Positions 26,878 through 35,845 of a stretch of DNA of 64,000 bases are shown piece by piece. The translations under genes were made by a program, and so were the position numbers. The notes under the pieces are model-generated. The model was not told the origin of the DNA. It made no database searches and saw only the letters and a program-made list of their open reading frames with translations. Positions within the stretch are counted from its first letter, which is position 1. Every line of letters begins with the position of its first letter. Source of the stretch: Roseivirga sp. UBA6052 (GTDB lineage: Bacteria > Bacteroidota > Bacteroidia > Cytophagales > Cyclobacteriaceae); the NCBI GenBank assembly GCA_002427755.1, contig DIYO01000009.1:747296-811295 (forward strand), written 5' to 3'.

Positions 26878-27894
26878 ATGGAAGAGCACTTGCAGGAAAG
26901 TGAATTGTACGAGCACCATAGAATTATATGTGATCCGGGTCAAGAACCGTATCGCTTAGATAAGTTCTTGATGGACCGTTTGCCTAATGTTACCCGTAAT
27001 AAAGTTCAGCAGGGCATCAAAGACGGTTTTGTAAAAGTCAATGGTCAAGAAGTAAAGCCAAATTTTAAGGTGAAAGCAAACGATGAGATTGTGGTGGCCT
27101 TACCAGAACCTCCTCGTGAAACGGAGATTATTCCAGAAAATATTCCCCTCAACATCATTTTTGAGGATGACGACTTGTTGGTGGTAAATAAGGAAGCTGG
27201 GATGGTGGTACATCCTGCTTATAACAACTGGTCGGGTACACTGGTAAATGCGCTTACTTATCACTTTAAGCAGTTGCCTACCATGAAAGATAATGAAGGA
27301 AGGCCTGGTTTAGTACACCGTATCGATAAGGATACATCAGGGCTTTTAGTGATAGCTAAGTCTGAAAAGGCAATGTCGGGTTTGGCCAAACAGTTCTTTG
27401 ATCATAGCATTGAGCGCACCTATTATGCATTGGTTTGGGGTGTTCCTAAAGAAGAGATGGGCACTATTGATGTCAATTTGGGTAGAAGTGAAAAGGATAG
27501 GCGAGTTACGGTGGCCATAGAAGATGGAAGTAGAGGTAGACATGCGATAACTCATTTTAAGCTACTTGAAGATCTAAGGTATGTATCTCTGCTTCAGTGT
27601 AATTTAGAAACGGGCCGCACTCATCAGATTCGTGCACATATGAAGTACCTAGGAAGTCCATTGTTCAACGATGCTACTTATGGTGGTGATCGCATCATAA
27701 AGGGGACTCAGTTTTCTAAGTATAAAGCCTTTGTAGAAAATGCTTTTAAGCTTATGCCAAGACAGGCCTTACATGCTAAGTCATTAGGGTTTACTCATCC
27801 TGTATCAGGTGAGTTTATGCAGTTTAATTCTGATTTACCCGAAGATTTTACAGCCGTATTAGAAAAGTGGAAGAACTATGTGCAGCATGATTAG
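26878..27894 (+). CDS. rluD: RluD-type 23S rRNA pseudouridine synthase
   Basis: Converts uridines to pseudouridines in 23S rRNA (helix 69 in E. coli). The product is 339 residues from ATG 26878 (MEEHLQESELYEH). An N-terminal S4 RNA-binding domain (about 20-85; RLDKFLMDRLPNVTRNKVQQGI, then VKVNGQEVK) is followed by the synthase domain with the catalytic aspartate in VHRIDKDTSGLLVIAK and the ETGRTHQIRAHM motif. The start was chosen over the GTG at 26860 because a -7 element ends at that base. Its end shares a TTAG stop overlap with the convergent HlyIII gene. Confidence 0.92.
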   Translation: MEEHLQESELYEHHRIICDPGQEPYRLDKFLMDRLPNVTRNKVQQGIKDGFVKVNGQEVKPNFKVKANDEIVVALPEPPRETEIIPENIPLNIIFEDDDLLVVNKEAGMVVHPAYNNWSGTLVNALTYHFKQLPTMKDNEGRPGLVHRIDKDTSGLLVIAKSEKAMSGLAKQFFDHSIERTYYALVWGVPKEEMGTIDVNLGRSEKDRRVTVAIEDGSRGRHAITHFKLLEDLRYVSLLQCNLETGRTHQIRAHMKYLGSPLFNDATYGGDRIIKGTQFSKYKAFVENAFKLMPRQALHAKSLGFTHPVSGEFMQFNSDLPEDFTAVLEKWKNYVQHD

Positions 27895-28541
27895 ACTAGA
27901 ACATATTTGATTACAGCATAGGCATGCAAGCCTGTACCGGCTAGTACAAAGAGATGCCAAATGGCATGGTGATATTTCACTTTTCTCATTAAATAGAATA
28001 CCAACCCAAGGGTATAAGCGCCACCACCATAAAGCATAAAATTGACTGCTTCAGGACCAATCTCATCAGTAATTCTACCAAACATCAAAAAGCCTAGCCA
28101 CCCCATTCCTAGATAAGAGAGCAAGGATATGGCTTCAAATCTGCCCGTGAAAAAAATTTTGAATATGATTCCGGCTAACGCTATTAGCCAAACTCCAAGA
28201 AGCATATTCTTTCCAAAACTAGTGTTTCCTAGAACCCCCCAAGCGAAAGGGGTGAATGTGCCGGCAATTAACAAATAGATGGAAATGTGATCTAGTTGCT
28301 TAAACAAATACTTTCGTTTTGTCGATTTTACGGTGTGGTATAATGTACTCGCGGAATAGAGTGTAATTCCTGATAGGAAGAAAATGGAGGTACTCAGTTT
28401 AAGATTAGCACTTAAACTATCATTTTGAATTAAAGTATAGACCAAACCAACAGTACATGCAATGATGCCTAGTCCATGTGTGATAGCATTTGCTACTTCT
28501 TCTTCTGGTGTATAGGCATCTAAACCTTTGGCTTTTTTCAA
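27891..28541 (-). CDS. Hemolysin III (HlyIII/YqfA, PAQR superfamily) membrane protein
   Basis: A 216-residue protein with seven hydrophobic segments. Conserved PAQR features are the N-terminal EEVANAITHGLG, SASTLYHTVK (Ser and His of the metal site), QLDHISIYLLIAGTFTPF, and the C-terminal HAIWHLFVLAGTGLHAYAV with the remaining histidines. PAQR proteins are zinc-dependent and may act as lipid hydrolases or in membrane homeostasis. The start overlaps the end of the channel gene by 4 bp, so the two form an operon transcribed from the right. Confidence 0.93.
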   Translation of the reverse strand: MKKAKGLDAYTPEEEVANAITHGLGIIACTVGLVYTLIQNDSLSANLKLSTSIFFLSGITLYSASTLYHTVKSTKRKYLFKQLDHISIYLLIAGTFTPFAWGVLGNTSFGKNMLLGVWLIALAGIIFKIFFTGRFEAISLLSYLGMGWLGFLMFGRITDEIGPEAVNFMLYGGGAYTLGLVFYLMRKVKYHHAIWHLFVLAGTGLHAYAVIKYVLV

Positions 28542-29344
28542 TCTTCTAGAGGTTCTCCGCAGAATTTACAATAGTTAGCGTCTTCATCGTGTCCAACGCT
28601 CCCACAATGCGGGCAATTGTTCTGACTTGCTGCAATTGCAGATTTTACTTTTTGCATTTCTACGGTAACGATACCTGTTGGCACCGCAATGATGGCGTAA
28701 CCCATGATCATAACAAAAGAAGCAATGGTTTGGCCCAGTATCGTTTGAGGAGCAATATCTCCATACCCCACGGTGGTTAGCGTTACAATAGCCCAATAAA
28801 CAGATCTGGGTATGCTTGTAAATCCGTTTTCGCCCCCTTCAATGAGATACATTACGGTACCCATAATGATTACTAGGGTAAGTACAGAGCCAAGGAAAAC
28901 CACAATTTTGTGTCTACTAGCTTTTAATGCTTCGCTCAGCTGCTCTCCTTCACCCACAAAACGACCGAGCTTTAGGATTCTAAATACCCGAAGTAGTCTT
29001 AATGCACGAATGACTAAGAGGTATTGTGTTCCGGTGAATACAAGACTTAGATAGGTAGGTAAAACGGATAGTAGATCAATTAATCCATAGAATGAAAAAA
29101 TGTACTTGGTCTTTCTATCGGTTACATATATCCTGGTGAGATATTCTAGCGTAAAAGCCACAGTTAATATCCATTCAACTATTCTGAAAACACTACCAAA
29201 CCTGCTTTCAAGAGAGGAGACACTTTCTAGCATTACGGCAATTATGCTGATGATAATAGCAAAGAGTAACGCTACATCAAATGCTTTACCGGCAGGGGTG
29301 TTAGTGCCAAAAATGACTATAAAGAGTCGCTTACGGATATTCAT
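28538..29344 (-). CDS. Voltage-gated-type potassium channel with C-terminal zinc ribbon
   Basis: A 268-residue six-helix ion channel. Four hydrophobic segments with a charged S4 (VIRALRLLRVFRILKLGRF) form a voltage-sensor-like part; then come S5, the pore helix and the selectivity filter TLTTVGYGD, and S6 (about 205-230). After a short helix the protein ends in two cysteine pairs, CPHCG and CKFCG (about 244-263), a rubredoxin-like zinc ribbon. This tail suggests sensing or assembly control and is not a general part of such channels. It starts 26 bp after a terminator and overlaps the following HlyIII gene. Confidence 0.93.
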   Translation of the reverse strand: MNIRKRLFIVIFGTNTPAGKAFDVALLFAIIISIIAVMLESVSSLESRFGSVFRIVEWILTVAFTLEYLTRIYVTDRKTKYIFSFYGLIDLLSVLPTYLSLVFTGTQYLLVIRALRLLRVFRILKLGRFVGEGEQLSEALKASRHKIVVFLGSVLTLVIIMGTVMYLIEGGENGFTSIPRSVYWAIVTLTTVGYGDIAPQTILGQTIASFVMIMGYAIIAVPTGIVTVEMQKVKSAIAASQNNCPHCGSVGHDEDANYCKFCGEPLED

Positions 29345-29370
29345 AAAAAAGTCGCCTATAACTAAATAAC

Positions 29371-29401
29371 AAAAAAAACCCTGCCAGTAAAACTAGCAGG
29401 G
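29371..29401 (-). terminator. Intrinsic terminator after the LytTR regulator gene
   Basis: On the minus strand a ten-pair stem (29392-29401 with 29379-29388, one mismatch, loop TTT) is followed by eight T residues (29371-29378). It ends the kinase/regulator operon before the potassium-channel gene begins. Confidence 0.88.
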
Positions 29402-29420
29402 CAATAAACACACACAATAC

Positions 29421-29436
29421 CCCCGCAGGTGCGGGG
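29421..29436 (-). terminator. GC hairpin directly after the LytTR regulator stop
   Basis: CCCCGC (29421-29426) pairs with GCGGGG (29431-29436) around a four-base loop, starting seven bases after the stop codon. No T run follows on the minus strand, so alone it is a weak terminator, but together with the second hairpin at 29371-29401 it forms a tandem stop or a stable 3' end. Confidence 0.5.
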
Positions 29437-29442
29437 ATTTCT

Positions 29443-30171
29443 TTATAAGCTCATCATTTCTTTAAATCGAGCGGCTTGTCTACGGCTTACCTCAACCTTT
29501 TCGCCTCCTCTAAGTACTACCATTAAACCACCGTTAAACCAGCTTTCAATACTTTCAACCCAAGTAAGGTTGATGATATGTTTACGACTCGCTCTGAAGA
29601 AAGAACGATCGTCTAGTTTCTCATCTAGTGCGTTCAACGACTTATGAATCATTGGCTTAAAATGATCAAAATAGATTTTAATGTAGTTACCGTCAGATTC
29701 GAAGAGTCTAATATTTTCCAATTTCACAAACCAGCATTTGTCGCCATCTTTTACGAAGACTCTATCTGACGGACCAAGCTTTTGATCAGGTAATTCAAGA
29801 ACGGCCTCTTCTTTATTTCCTCTATTGAGCACTTTAGTTATGGTTTCTTTCAACCTGTCTGGCTCAATAGGTTTTAACAGATAATCCAGAGCATTAAAGT
29901 CAAATGCTTTCAGTGCATATTCATCGTATGCAGTAGTAAATACCACTTCAGGAACGGTATCCAGAGACTCTAAAAGTTCGAAACCGGTTTTACCAGGCAT
30001 TTGGATATCTAAGAAAAGAAGATCCGGCTTAAGGCTCTTGATCTTTTCTTCAGCGTCTTCAGCATTAACTGCTTCACCGATGATTTCTATTTCTTGATAT
30101 TCCTGCAACAGGTTAGTTAGTTCCTTACGAGCTAGTCTTTCATCATCAACAATGAGTGCCTTCATATTCAA
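29443..30171 (-). CDS. LytTR-family response regulator
   Basis: A 242-residue regulator with an N-terminal receiver (acidic pair in LIVDDERLAR, phospho-acceptor D in LFLDIQMPGKTG, lysine in LLKPIEP) and a C-terminal LytTR DNA-binding domain (about 140-240; VFVKDGDKCWFVKLENIRLFESDGNYIKIYF, then RRQAARFKEMM). LytTR regulators bind as dimers to direct repeats in promoters. It follows the sensor kinase gene with a 5-bp gap, and the two form a LytS/LytR-like two-component system. Its targets are not evident here. Confidence 0.95.
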   Translation of the reverse strand: MNMKALIVDDERLARKELTNLLQEYQEIEIIGEAVNAEDAEEKIKSLKPDLLFLDIQMPGKTGFELLESLDTVPEVVFTTAYDEYALKAFDFNALDYLLKPIEPDRLKETITKVLNRGNKEEAVLELPDQKLGPSDRVFVKDGDKCWFVKLENIRLFESDGNYIKIYFDHFKPMIHKSLNALDEKLDDRSFFRASRKHIINLTWVESIESWFNGGLMVVLRGGEKVEVSRRQAARFKEMMSL

Positions 30172-30176
30172 GTCAG

Positions 30177-31220
30177 TTATATTCTGTGGGGGATTTTCAC
30201 TTCGGTCACCACAAACTTATCATTTTCGTTATAAATTCTAAAAGAAGCGTTCTCCCCATATATCAACTTTAAACGCTCCTTAGTGTTTACCAAACCTACT
30301 CCGCTTCTCGAATTAGGCTTTTTTCTTCCGTTTAAAAGTTGTCCACTGTTTCTAATCTTAAGATTAAGTACAGAGTTTTCTACATGAGAAGAGATTTCAA
30401 TAAGACCACCTTCCATCAAATTGGAAACTCCATGTTTGATGGCATTTTCTACCAGTGTTTGCACCATCATTGGTGGTATTTCAAAACCGTCACTTCCGGG
30501 GTCAATATTGTATTTTACTTTTAATCGCTCTTCAAACCGAATGCCTTCTAATGCTAAATAGTCTTTTACGGTATTCAATTCATCGCCAAAGCTTACCACC
30601 TTCTTTTTATCCGTGATCAATGAGTTTCTTAGAATATTCGAAAGCTGAGTTATGGCAACTTTAGCCTTACTAGGTTCTTCGTCAACCAAAGCTCTCATAC
30701 TGTTCAGCGCGTTAAAAATGAAGTGAGGATTCAGCTGAGATTTCAACTGATTTAGGTGCATTTCATTCATTGCCGCTTCATACTTTAAAGAGCGGTTATT
30801 ACTTTCTAAAAAGTGAAACAAGAAATATACAGTCGCCCACAAAATGTAGAAAATTGTATATGTCATGAGAGACAACAGTAGGTCAGGAACCTGAATTTCT
30901 ATCACTGTACCGACCAGATAGTAGATACCATTGGCAAGCAAAACAACCAAGGCTGCCGCAATTATGATAATGCCTAGTATCCTCGGTATTATTCTAGAAA
31001 TGTTGATCTCAAGCCACTTTCGCCTGATGATAACTTCTCTCATGATCCAATGCGATCCGGCAAAGAGTAGGGGTGTGTGAACAAAAAGCTCGATTCTAGA
31101 AAGACGAATGGTTTCGGGGGTTAAGCCTTGTGGGTTTAAGGCTAATCCTATCAGGTTGGCGAAAAAGTAAATGCCCCAACCCACACCCTGAAGGGTCCAA
31201 TAGAGTCGCTTTTTTCTCAT
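30177..31220 (-). CDS. Sensor histidine kinase, LytS/YehU type
   Basis: A 347-residue kinase with four N-terminal membrane segments (about 10-150) and no large extracytoplasmic domain. The phospho-acceptor helix of the His_kinase family is LKSQLNPHFIFNALNSMRAL (about 165-184), with the histidine inside NPHFIFN. The ATP-binding part has MMVQTLVENAIKHGV (N box) and SGVGLVNTKERL (G box). Such kinases usually sense membrane or cell-wall state or small molecules in the bilayer. It is the first gene of the kinase/regulator operon. Confidence 0.95.
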   Translation of the reverse strand: MRKKRLYWTLQGVGWGIYFFANLIGLALNPQGLTPETIRLSRIELFVHTPLLFAGSHWIMREVIIRRKWLEINISRIIPRILGIIIIAAALVVLLANGIYYLVGTVIEIQVPDLLLSLMTYTIFYILWATVYFLFHFLESNNRSLKYEAAMNEMHLNQLKSQLNPHFIFNALNSMRALVDEEPSKAKVAITQLSNILRNSLITDKKKVVSFGDELNTVKDYLALEGIRFEERLKVKYNIDPGSDGFEIPPMMVQTLVENAIKHGVSNLMEGGLIEISSHVENSVLNLKIRNSGQLLNGRKKPNSRSGVGLVNTKERLKLIYGENASFRIYNENDKFVVTEVKIPHRI

Positions 31221-31300
31221 TTTAAAAAATGAAAAATAAGTAATCTTTCAGAGACCAGCTTCTTTTAAGAATTTAATTGGCTTAAAGCCGGTATTTTCGG

Positions 31301-32620
31301 TTAAAGCGTGTCTCCCGGTTTGTAGTTTTTACCTCGAATAAAGGTTCGAATAATAAGCCTTGTGCCTCTATCATAAGTGAGGTAATTCCAAACCCAATTA
31401 CTCAGTATCACAAGTCTGTTTCTGAAGCCTACAATTGACATTAAGTGAACAAACATCCAAACCATCCATGCGAAGAGCCCTCCAAAATGGAATTTAGGCA
31501 TGTCAACAACCGCTTTGTTTCTTCCAATTGTAGCCATAGATCCTTTGTCTCGATAGCGGAAAGCTATGGGCTCTTTATTACTTAATTGTCTACGCAAGTT
31601 TTTACCAAGCAGCGTGGCTTGTTGTATAGCAACTGGTGCAACCATAGGGTGGCCATTCGGGTAACTATCTTCTTTTAGAAGTGCTATATCGCCCAATGCA
31701 TAAATGTCTTCATGGCCCTGAACTTTGTTGAATGAATCCACAAGGATTCTTCCTCTTTCTATAGCCTTCTGGTCTAAACCATCAATCACATTCCCAGTTA
31801 CCCCTGCAGCCCAAACGACAGTTTTTGCCGGTATTGTAGTGCCATCAGTGAGCTTAACATCTTTTCCGTCATAAGCTTCTAGCCTTGTTTTGAGTCTTAC
31901 ATCTACATCAAATGCCTTTAAATACTCAAGGGCTTTATCACCTGATTTCTCAGACATACCAGCCAATAAGCGCGGCCCAGCATCCACAAGGTGTAACTTC
32001 ATAATATCGAAATCGATATCAGGGTAGTCTTTAGGTAAGACGTGCTTTTTTAATTCGCCTAAGGCCCCTGCAACTTCTACCCCAGTAGGCCCCCCTCCAA
32101 CGATCACGAAGTTGGTGAGTCTATCTTGCTCATCTTGATCCGGTGACATTACCGTTTGTTCAAAGTTTTGAAGCAAGTGACTTCGCAAGTCCAAAGCCTG
32201 AGGAATCTGCTTCATGGGGAACGTTCGCTCATACATTTGCTGATCCCCAAAGTAGTTGGTCTTTGATCCATTGGCGATTACGAGTAAGTCATAATCTAGC
32301 TCACCAACCAGCGTTTTAATTTTCTTCTTTTCAGGGTCAATTCCAGTAACCCGAGCCATACGGAAATAGAAATCATTATGATTTTCGAAAAGATGTCTCA
32401 AGGCTCCGGCAATAGAATCAGGTTCCAAGCCTGCAGTAGCTACTTGATAAAGTAAGGGCTGGAATGTATGATAATTATGCCGGTCTAGCAGTACGATTTG
32501 ATAAGGAGCGTTCTTTAGAGATTTTATGAACTGTATTCCTGCGAAACCACCACCAATTACTATGATTCGCTTGTTTTGAGACTTAGGAATATCTAAGTGC
32601 AGGTGTGATAATTTACCCAT
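31301..32620 (-). CDS. ndh: Type II NADH:quinone oxidoreductase (NDH-2)
   Basis: Single-subunit, non-proton-pumping NADH dehydrogenase of the respiratory chain. The 439 residues carry an N-terminal FAD motif VIGGGFAGIQFIK, LLDRHNYHTFQPLLYQVATAGLEP (conserved quinone-side segment), the NADH motif VIVGGGPTGVEVAGAL (about 170-185), WAAGVTGN, and YALGDIALL, followed by VAPVAIQQATLLG. A hydrophobic C-terminal segment (LFAWMVWMFVHLMSIVGF) attaches it to the membrane. The gene is monocistronic and read away from the RNA candidate upstream of it. Confidence 0.95.
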   Translation of the reverse strand: MGKLSHLHLDIPKSQNKRIIVIGGGFAGIQFIKSLKNAPYQIVLLDRHNYHTFQPLLYQVATAGLEPDSIAGALRHLFENHNDFYFRMARVTGIDPEKKKIKTLVGELDYDLLVIANGSKTNYFGDQQMYERTFPMKQIPQALDLRSHLLQNFEQTVMSPDQDEQDRLTNFVIVGGGPTGVEVAGALGELKKHVLPKDYPDIDFDIMKLHLVDAGPRLLAGMSEKSGDKALEYLKAFDVDVRLKTRLEAYDGKDVKLTDGTTIPAKTVVWAAGVTGNVIDGLDQKAIERGRILVDSFNKVQGHEDIYALGDIALLKEDSYPNGHPMVAPVAIQQATLLGKNLRRQLSNKEPIAFRYRDKGSMATIGRNKAVVDMPKFHFGGLFAWMVWMFVHLMSIVGFRNRLVILSNWVWNYLTYDRGTRLIIRTFIRGKNYKPGDTL

Positions 32621-32759
32621 ATAGATAACGTTATGGATAAAACGTAATAGACCTTTTGGGAGTTCTGCTAATTGGTCTAAAATTCAAAGAAATGTTAAAA
32701 TCAAAAAAAGATATAATATGACCTATAACATGCCGTTTCAAGGGTGTGTGTAAAGCATT

Positions 32760-32890
32760 TAAAGAAATTAAAATCGAATGCTGATGTCTGTTCCCCGTGT
32801 TAGGAAACAGTCAAATTGAGGAGTGTGATCAGTATAGATTTTAATGTTTTGGTTGAAGATGATGCTGCCCGTGGTTGGGCGGCATCTTTA
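32760..32890 (+). ncRNA. Structured small RNA candidate (6S-like fold) between ndh and uvrA
   Basis: No protein gene fits this interval. On the plus strand the sequence folds into a long closing stem: 32767-32775 with 32837-32845 (nine pairs, perfect), continued after a small internal loop by 32778-32785 with 32828-32835 (eight pairs, one G-U). Inside, 32788-32794 pairs with 32803-32810 (one bulge) as an apical hairpin. The 17 bases 32811-32827 are unpaired on one side only, giving a central bubble. A terminator with a T-rich tail follows at 32861-32890, which fixes the strand. Stem, one-sided bubble, hairpin and terminator resemble a compact 6S RNA such as the 6S-Flavo motif; this identity is inference. 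Confidence 0.5.
32861..32890 (+). terminator. Intrinsic terminator, plus strand
   Basis: Ten-pair stem 32861-32870 with 32877-32886 (one G-T wobble), loop GTGGTT, then TTTATTTT. The T-rich side is on the plus strand, so it ends a rightward transcript although both neighbouring genes are read leftward. It may also help to stop uvrA transcripts. Confidence 0.75.
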
Positions 32891-32892
32891 TT

Positions 32893-35754
32893 TTAACTCA
32901 ACTCTTCTTTCAAGAATCTACCGGTATAGCCCTTCTTAGATTTTGCCACTTTTTCAGGCGTACCTTCAACCACTATTTCTCCACCTAAGTCACCACCTTC
33001 TGGGCCTAAATCAATAATATGATCGGAGACCTTAATGATGTCTAGATTATGTTCAATAATCAGCACCGTATTTCCTTTGTCCATTAGTCTGTTCAATACA
33101 TCTAGCAAGTGCTGAATATCTTGGAAGTGTAGCCCCGTAGTAGGCTCATCGAGAATATACATGGTTTTACCAGTATCCTTCTTAGATAGTTCAGTGGCTA
33201 GTTTTACACGCTGGGCCTCTCCTCCAGACAGGGTAGTAGCATGTTGGCCAAGTGAGATGTAACCTAAACCCACATCATTAAGGGTCTTGATTTTTCTCAA
33301 AATCTTAGGCTGATGTTCAAAGAATTCAACTGCCTGCTCTACAGTCATATCGAGTACATCTGAGATAGACTTACCTTTAAACCTCACCTCCAGTGTCTCT
33401 CTATTATATCTTTTCCCCTTGCAGGTTTCGCACGGTACATGAACGTTTGGTAAGAAATCCATTTCTACCAGTTTCATACCGGCACCTTCACAGGTTTCGC
33501 ATCTACCACCCTTAACATTAAACGAGAATCGGCCGGCTTTATACCCTCGAATTTTGGCTTCAGGCAATTCGGTGAATAAGGTTCTGATATCAGAAAACAC
33601 ACCTGTGTATGTTGCAGGATTAGAACGTGGTGTGCGACCGATTGGTGACTGATCTACTTCAATTACTTTGTCTATGTGTTTTAATCCATCAATAGAGCTG
33701 TATGGCAATGCCCTTTTTCTAGATCTAAAGAAGTGGTGATTGAGAATTGGAAAAAGTGTATCGTGGATTAGGGTAGACTTACCCGAACCGGAAACACCCG
33801 TAACGCAAACCATTTTGCCCAACGGAATGGTAAGATTCACCTTCTTGAGATTATTTCCTTGTGCTCCTTTTAGAATAATAGAATTGCCACTTCCTGCTCG
33901 CCTCTCCTTGGGAATCTCTATGGCTTTGATGCCTTTTAGATAGTCAGCCGTTGTTCCACCCGCATCTAGAAATGCCTTTGGTTCTGCGGCCCCTACTATT
34001 TGACCTCCATGTCTGCCGGCTCCAGGTCCAATGTCTATGATGTGGTCAGATGCCAACATCATGTCTTTATCATGCTCAACAACTATAATGGTGTTGCCAA
34101 TGTCTCTCAGGTCTTTAAGCGCGTTGATAAGCTTTACATTATCTCTTTGGTGAAGCCCAATACTAGGTTCATCCATAATGTAGAGGACACCCACTAGTTG
34201 TGTACCAATTTGTGTGGCAAGTCTTATGCGCTGAGCTTCTCCACCGGATAAAGTTCTCAGAGGCCTGTTCAGCGTCAGATAATCAAGACCCACATCAAGC
34301 AAGAAGCCAATTCGCTTTCTAATCTCCTTTAAAACCTCAGGGGCAATTTGCTTTTGTTTCTCAGTTAGTTTGTCTTCTAACCCTACAAACCAATTGCCTA
34401 ATTGAGCAATGTCCATTTGTGCCAGCTCGGCAATGTTGGTATCAGCTATTTTAAAGTGAAGTGACTCTTTTTTGAGGCGCGCACCATCGCAAGTCGGACA
34501 GGTTTTAACCGTCATGAAGTCTTCAATCCACTTACGTGTCTTCTCAGTTCCTTCTTCTTTCTGCTTCTCTAAGAACTTGATGATTCCTTCGAATTTGGTA
34601 TTCCATTGAGTGCCCGGGTATTTCTTACTACTAACGGCTACAGGAACACTATCTCCATAGAGAATGACCTCAAGTACCTCATCAGGAATCTTATTGATAG
34701 GCGTAGATAGATTGACTTTATATCGCTTGAGAATCGCCTCGATCTTCTTGAAAATCCAAATATCTCTGTAGTCTCCTAGTGGCGCTATACCACCTCGACT
34801 GATGCTCAGATTAGGGTCGGGAATGATGCTTTCTTTGCTTATCTCTTGTACAACGCCAAGGCCATTACAAGTCTTACATGCTCCATATGGTGAGTTGAAT
34901 GAGAAGTTATTGGGAGAGGGTTCATCATAAGACAAACCTGTCTCAGGGTCCATCAAATATTTAGAGAAATGATGAATTTGGTTTTCCTGATCTCTTAGCA
35001 TTAACACCCCTTTGCCATGAGAAAGAGCCGTTTTTACACTCTGAGCAATTCTAAAACGATCACTTTCAGAAGCCACCAAGCGATCAACAACGATTTCTAT
35101 GTCGTGGGTCTTATAACGGTCTACCTGCATTTTAGGCACCATATCCATAACCACGCCATCCACACGTACTTTGCTAAAACCCATTTTCCGGATTTGAACA
35201 AATAACTCCCGATAATGCCCTTTTCTTCCTTTTACAACCGGTGCTAAGACAATCAATTTCTGACCGTCAAAATTCTTACAGATATGGTCTACAATTTGGT
35301 CCTCTGATTGGCGAATCATGGCCTTGCCACTCAAGTAAGAATAAGCAATTCCTGCTCTGGCATATAATAGTCTCAGGAAATCATAGATCTCTGTGAGTGT
35401 GCCTACTGTTGATCTTGGATTTCTTGAGGTGGTTTTCTGTTCGATTGAGATAACTGGGCTCAGGCCGTTGATTTTATCAACATCTGGCCTTTCCATATCA
35501 CCGATAAATGAACGGGCATAGGCAGAGAAACTTTCCATATACCTTCTTTGCCCTTCTGCATAAATAGTATCAAAAGCCAGAGAAGATTTTCCAGAACCAG
35601 AGATACCAGTGATCACCACAAGTTTGTTTCGCGGAATCGTTGCATCAATGTTTTTTAGGTTATGCTCTCTTGCCCCAAAAATTTCAATGTTCTCATGACC
35701 AGAAAGGTCAACGGGTGCGGCTTCTATGATGGAATTTTCTTTCAGTTTCTCCAT
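32893..35754 (-). CDS. uvrA: Excinuclease ABC subunit A
   Basis: DNA-damage recognition ATPase of nucleotide excision repair, 953 residues, the normal length. Two ABC ATPase modules are present: Walker A GISGSGKSSLAFDT near residue 50 and GVSGSGKSTLIHDT near 655, and two ABC signatures LSGGEAQRIRLATQ and LSGGEAQRVKLATE. Zinc-binding cysteine pairs appear as CKTCNG, CPTCDG, CETCEGAG and CETCKG. The start region has GAREHNLKNID, as in most UvrA proteins. A promoter is suggested upstream by a TTG (about 35804) and GACCTTTG (about 35780), 20 bp apart, close to the Bacteroidota consensus. Confidence 0.98.
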   Translation of the reverse strand: MEKLKENSIIEAAPVDLSGHENIEIFGAREHNLKNIDATIPRNKLVVITGISGSGKSSLAFDTIYAEGQRRYMESFSAYARSFIGDMERPDVDKINGLSPVISIEQKTTSRNPRSTVGTLTEIYDFLRLLYARAGIAYSYLSGKAMIRQSEDQIVDHICKNFDGQKLIVLAPVVKGRKGHYRELFVQIRKMGFSKVRVDGVVMDMVPKMQVDRYKTHDIEIVVDRLVASESDRFRIAQSVKTALSHGKGVLMLRDQENQIHHFSKYLMDPETGLSYDEPSPNNFSFNSPYGACKTCNGLGVVQEISKESIIPDPNLSISRGGIAPLGDYRDIWIFKKIEAILKRYKVNLSTPINKIPDEVLEVILYGDSVPVAVSSKKYPGTQWNTKFEGIIKFLEKQKEEGTEKTRKWIEDFMTVKTCPTCDGARLKKESLHFKIADTNIAELAQMDIAQLGNWFVGLEDKLTEKQKQIAPEVLKEIRKRIGFLLDVGLDYLTLNRPLRTLSGGEAQRIRLATQIGTQLVGVLYIMDEPSIGLHQRDNVKLINALKDLRDIGNTIIVVEHDKDMMLASDHIIDIGPGAGRHGGQIVGAAEPKAFLDAGGTTADYLKGIKAIEIPKERRAGSGNSIILKGAQGNNLKKVNLTIPLGKMVCVTGVSGSGKSTLIHDTLFPILNHHFFRSRKRALPYSSIDGLKHIDKVIEVDQSPIGRTPRSNPATYTGVFSDIRTLFTELPEAKIRGYKAGRFSFNVKGGRCETCEGAGMKLVEMDFLPNVHVPCETCKGKRYNRETLEVRFKGKSISDVLDMTVEQAVEFFEHQPKILRKIKTLNDVGLGYISLGQHATTLSGGEAQRVKLATELSKKDTGKTMYILDEPTTGLHFQDIQHLLDVLNRLMDKGNTVLIIEHNLDIIKVSDHIIDLGPEGGDLGGEIVVEGTPEKVAKSKKGYTGRFLKEELS

Positions 35755-35845
35755 GGAAAGGACTGCAAAATGCAGAATTCACAAAGGTCTTCTTTTGATA
35801 TCGGATTTACAACCTCTGTTCAAAAGAAACTGTTAAGTGAAAAGT

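Noticed and set aside
31261..31300. Terminator hairpin after ndh
   Set aside because: AAGCCG/CGGTT gives only about five weak pairs including a wobble, and no T run follows on the minus strand.
32700..32870. Small peptide genes in the ndh-uvrA spacer
   Set aside because: Only frames of 11-13 codons occur (for example from 32718 and 32779); they have no ribosome-binding context and fall into the stems of the RNA candidate.
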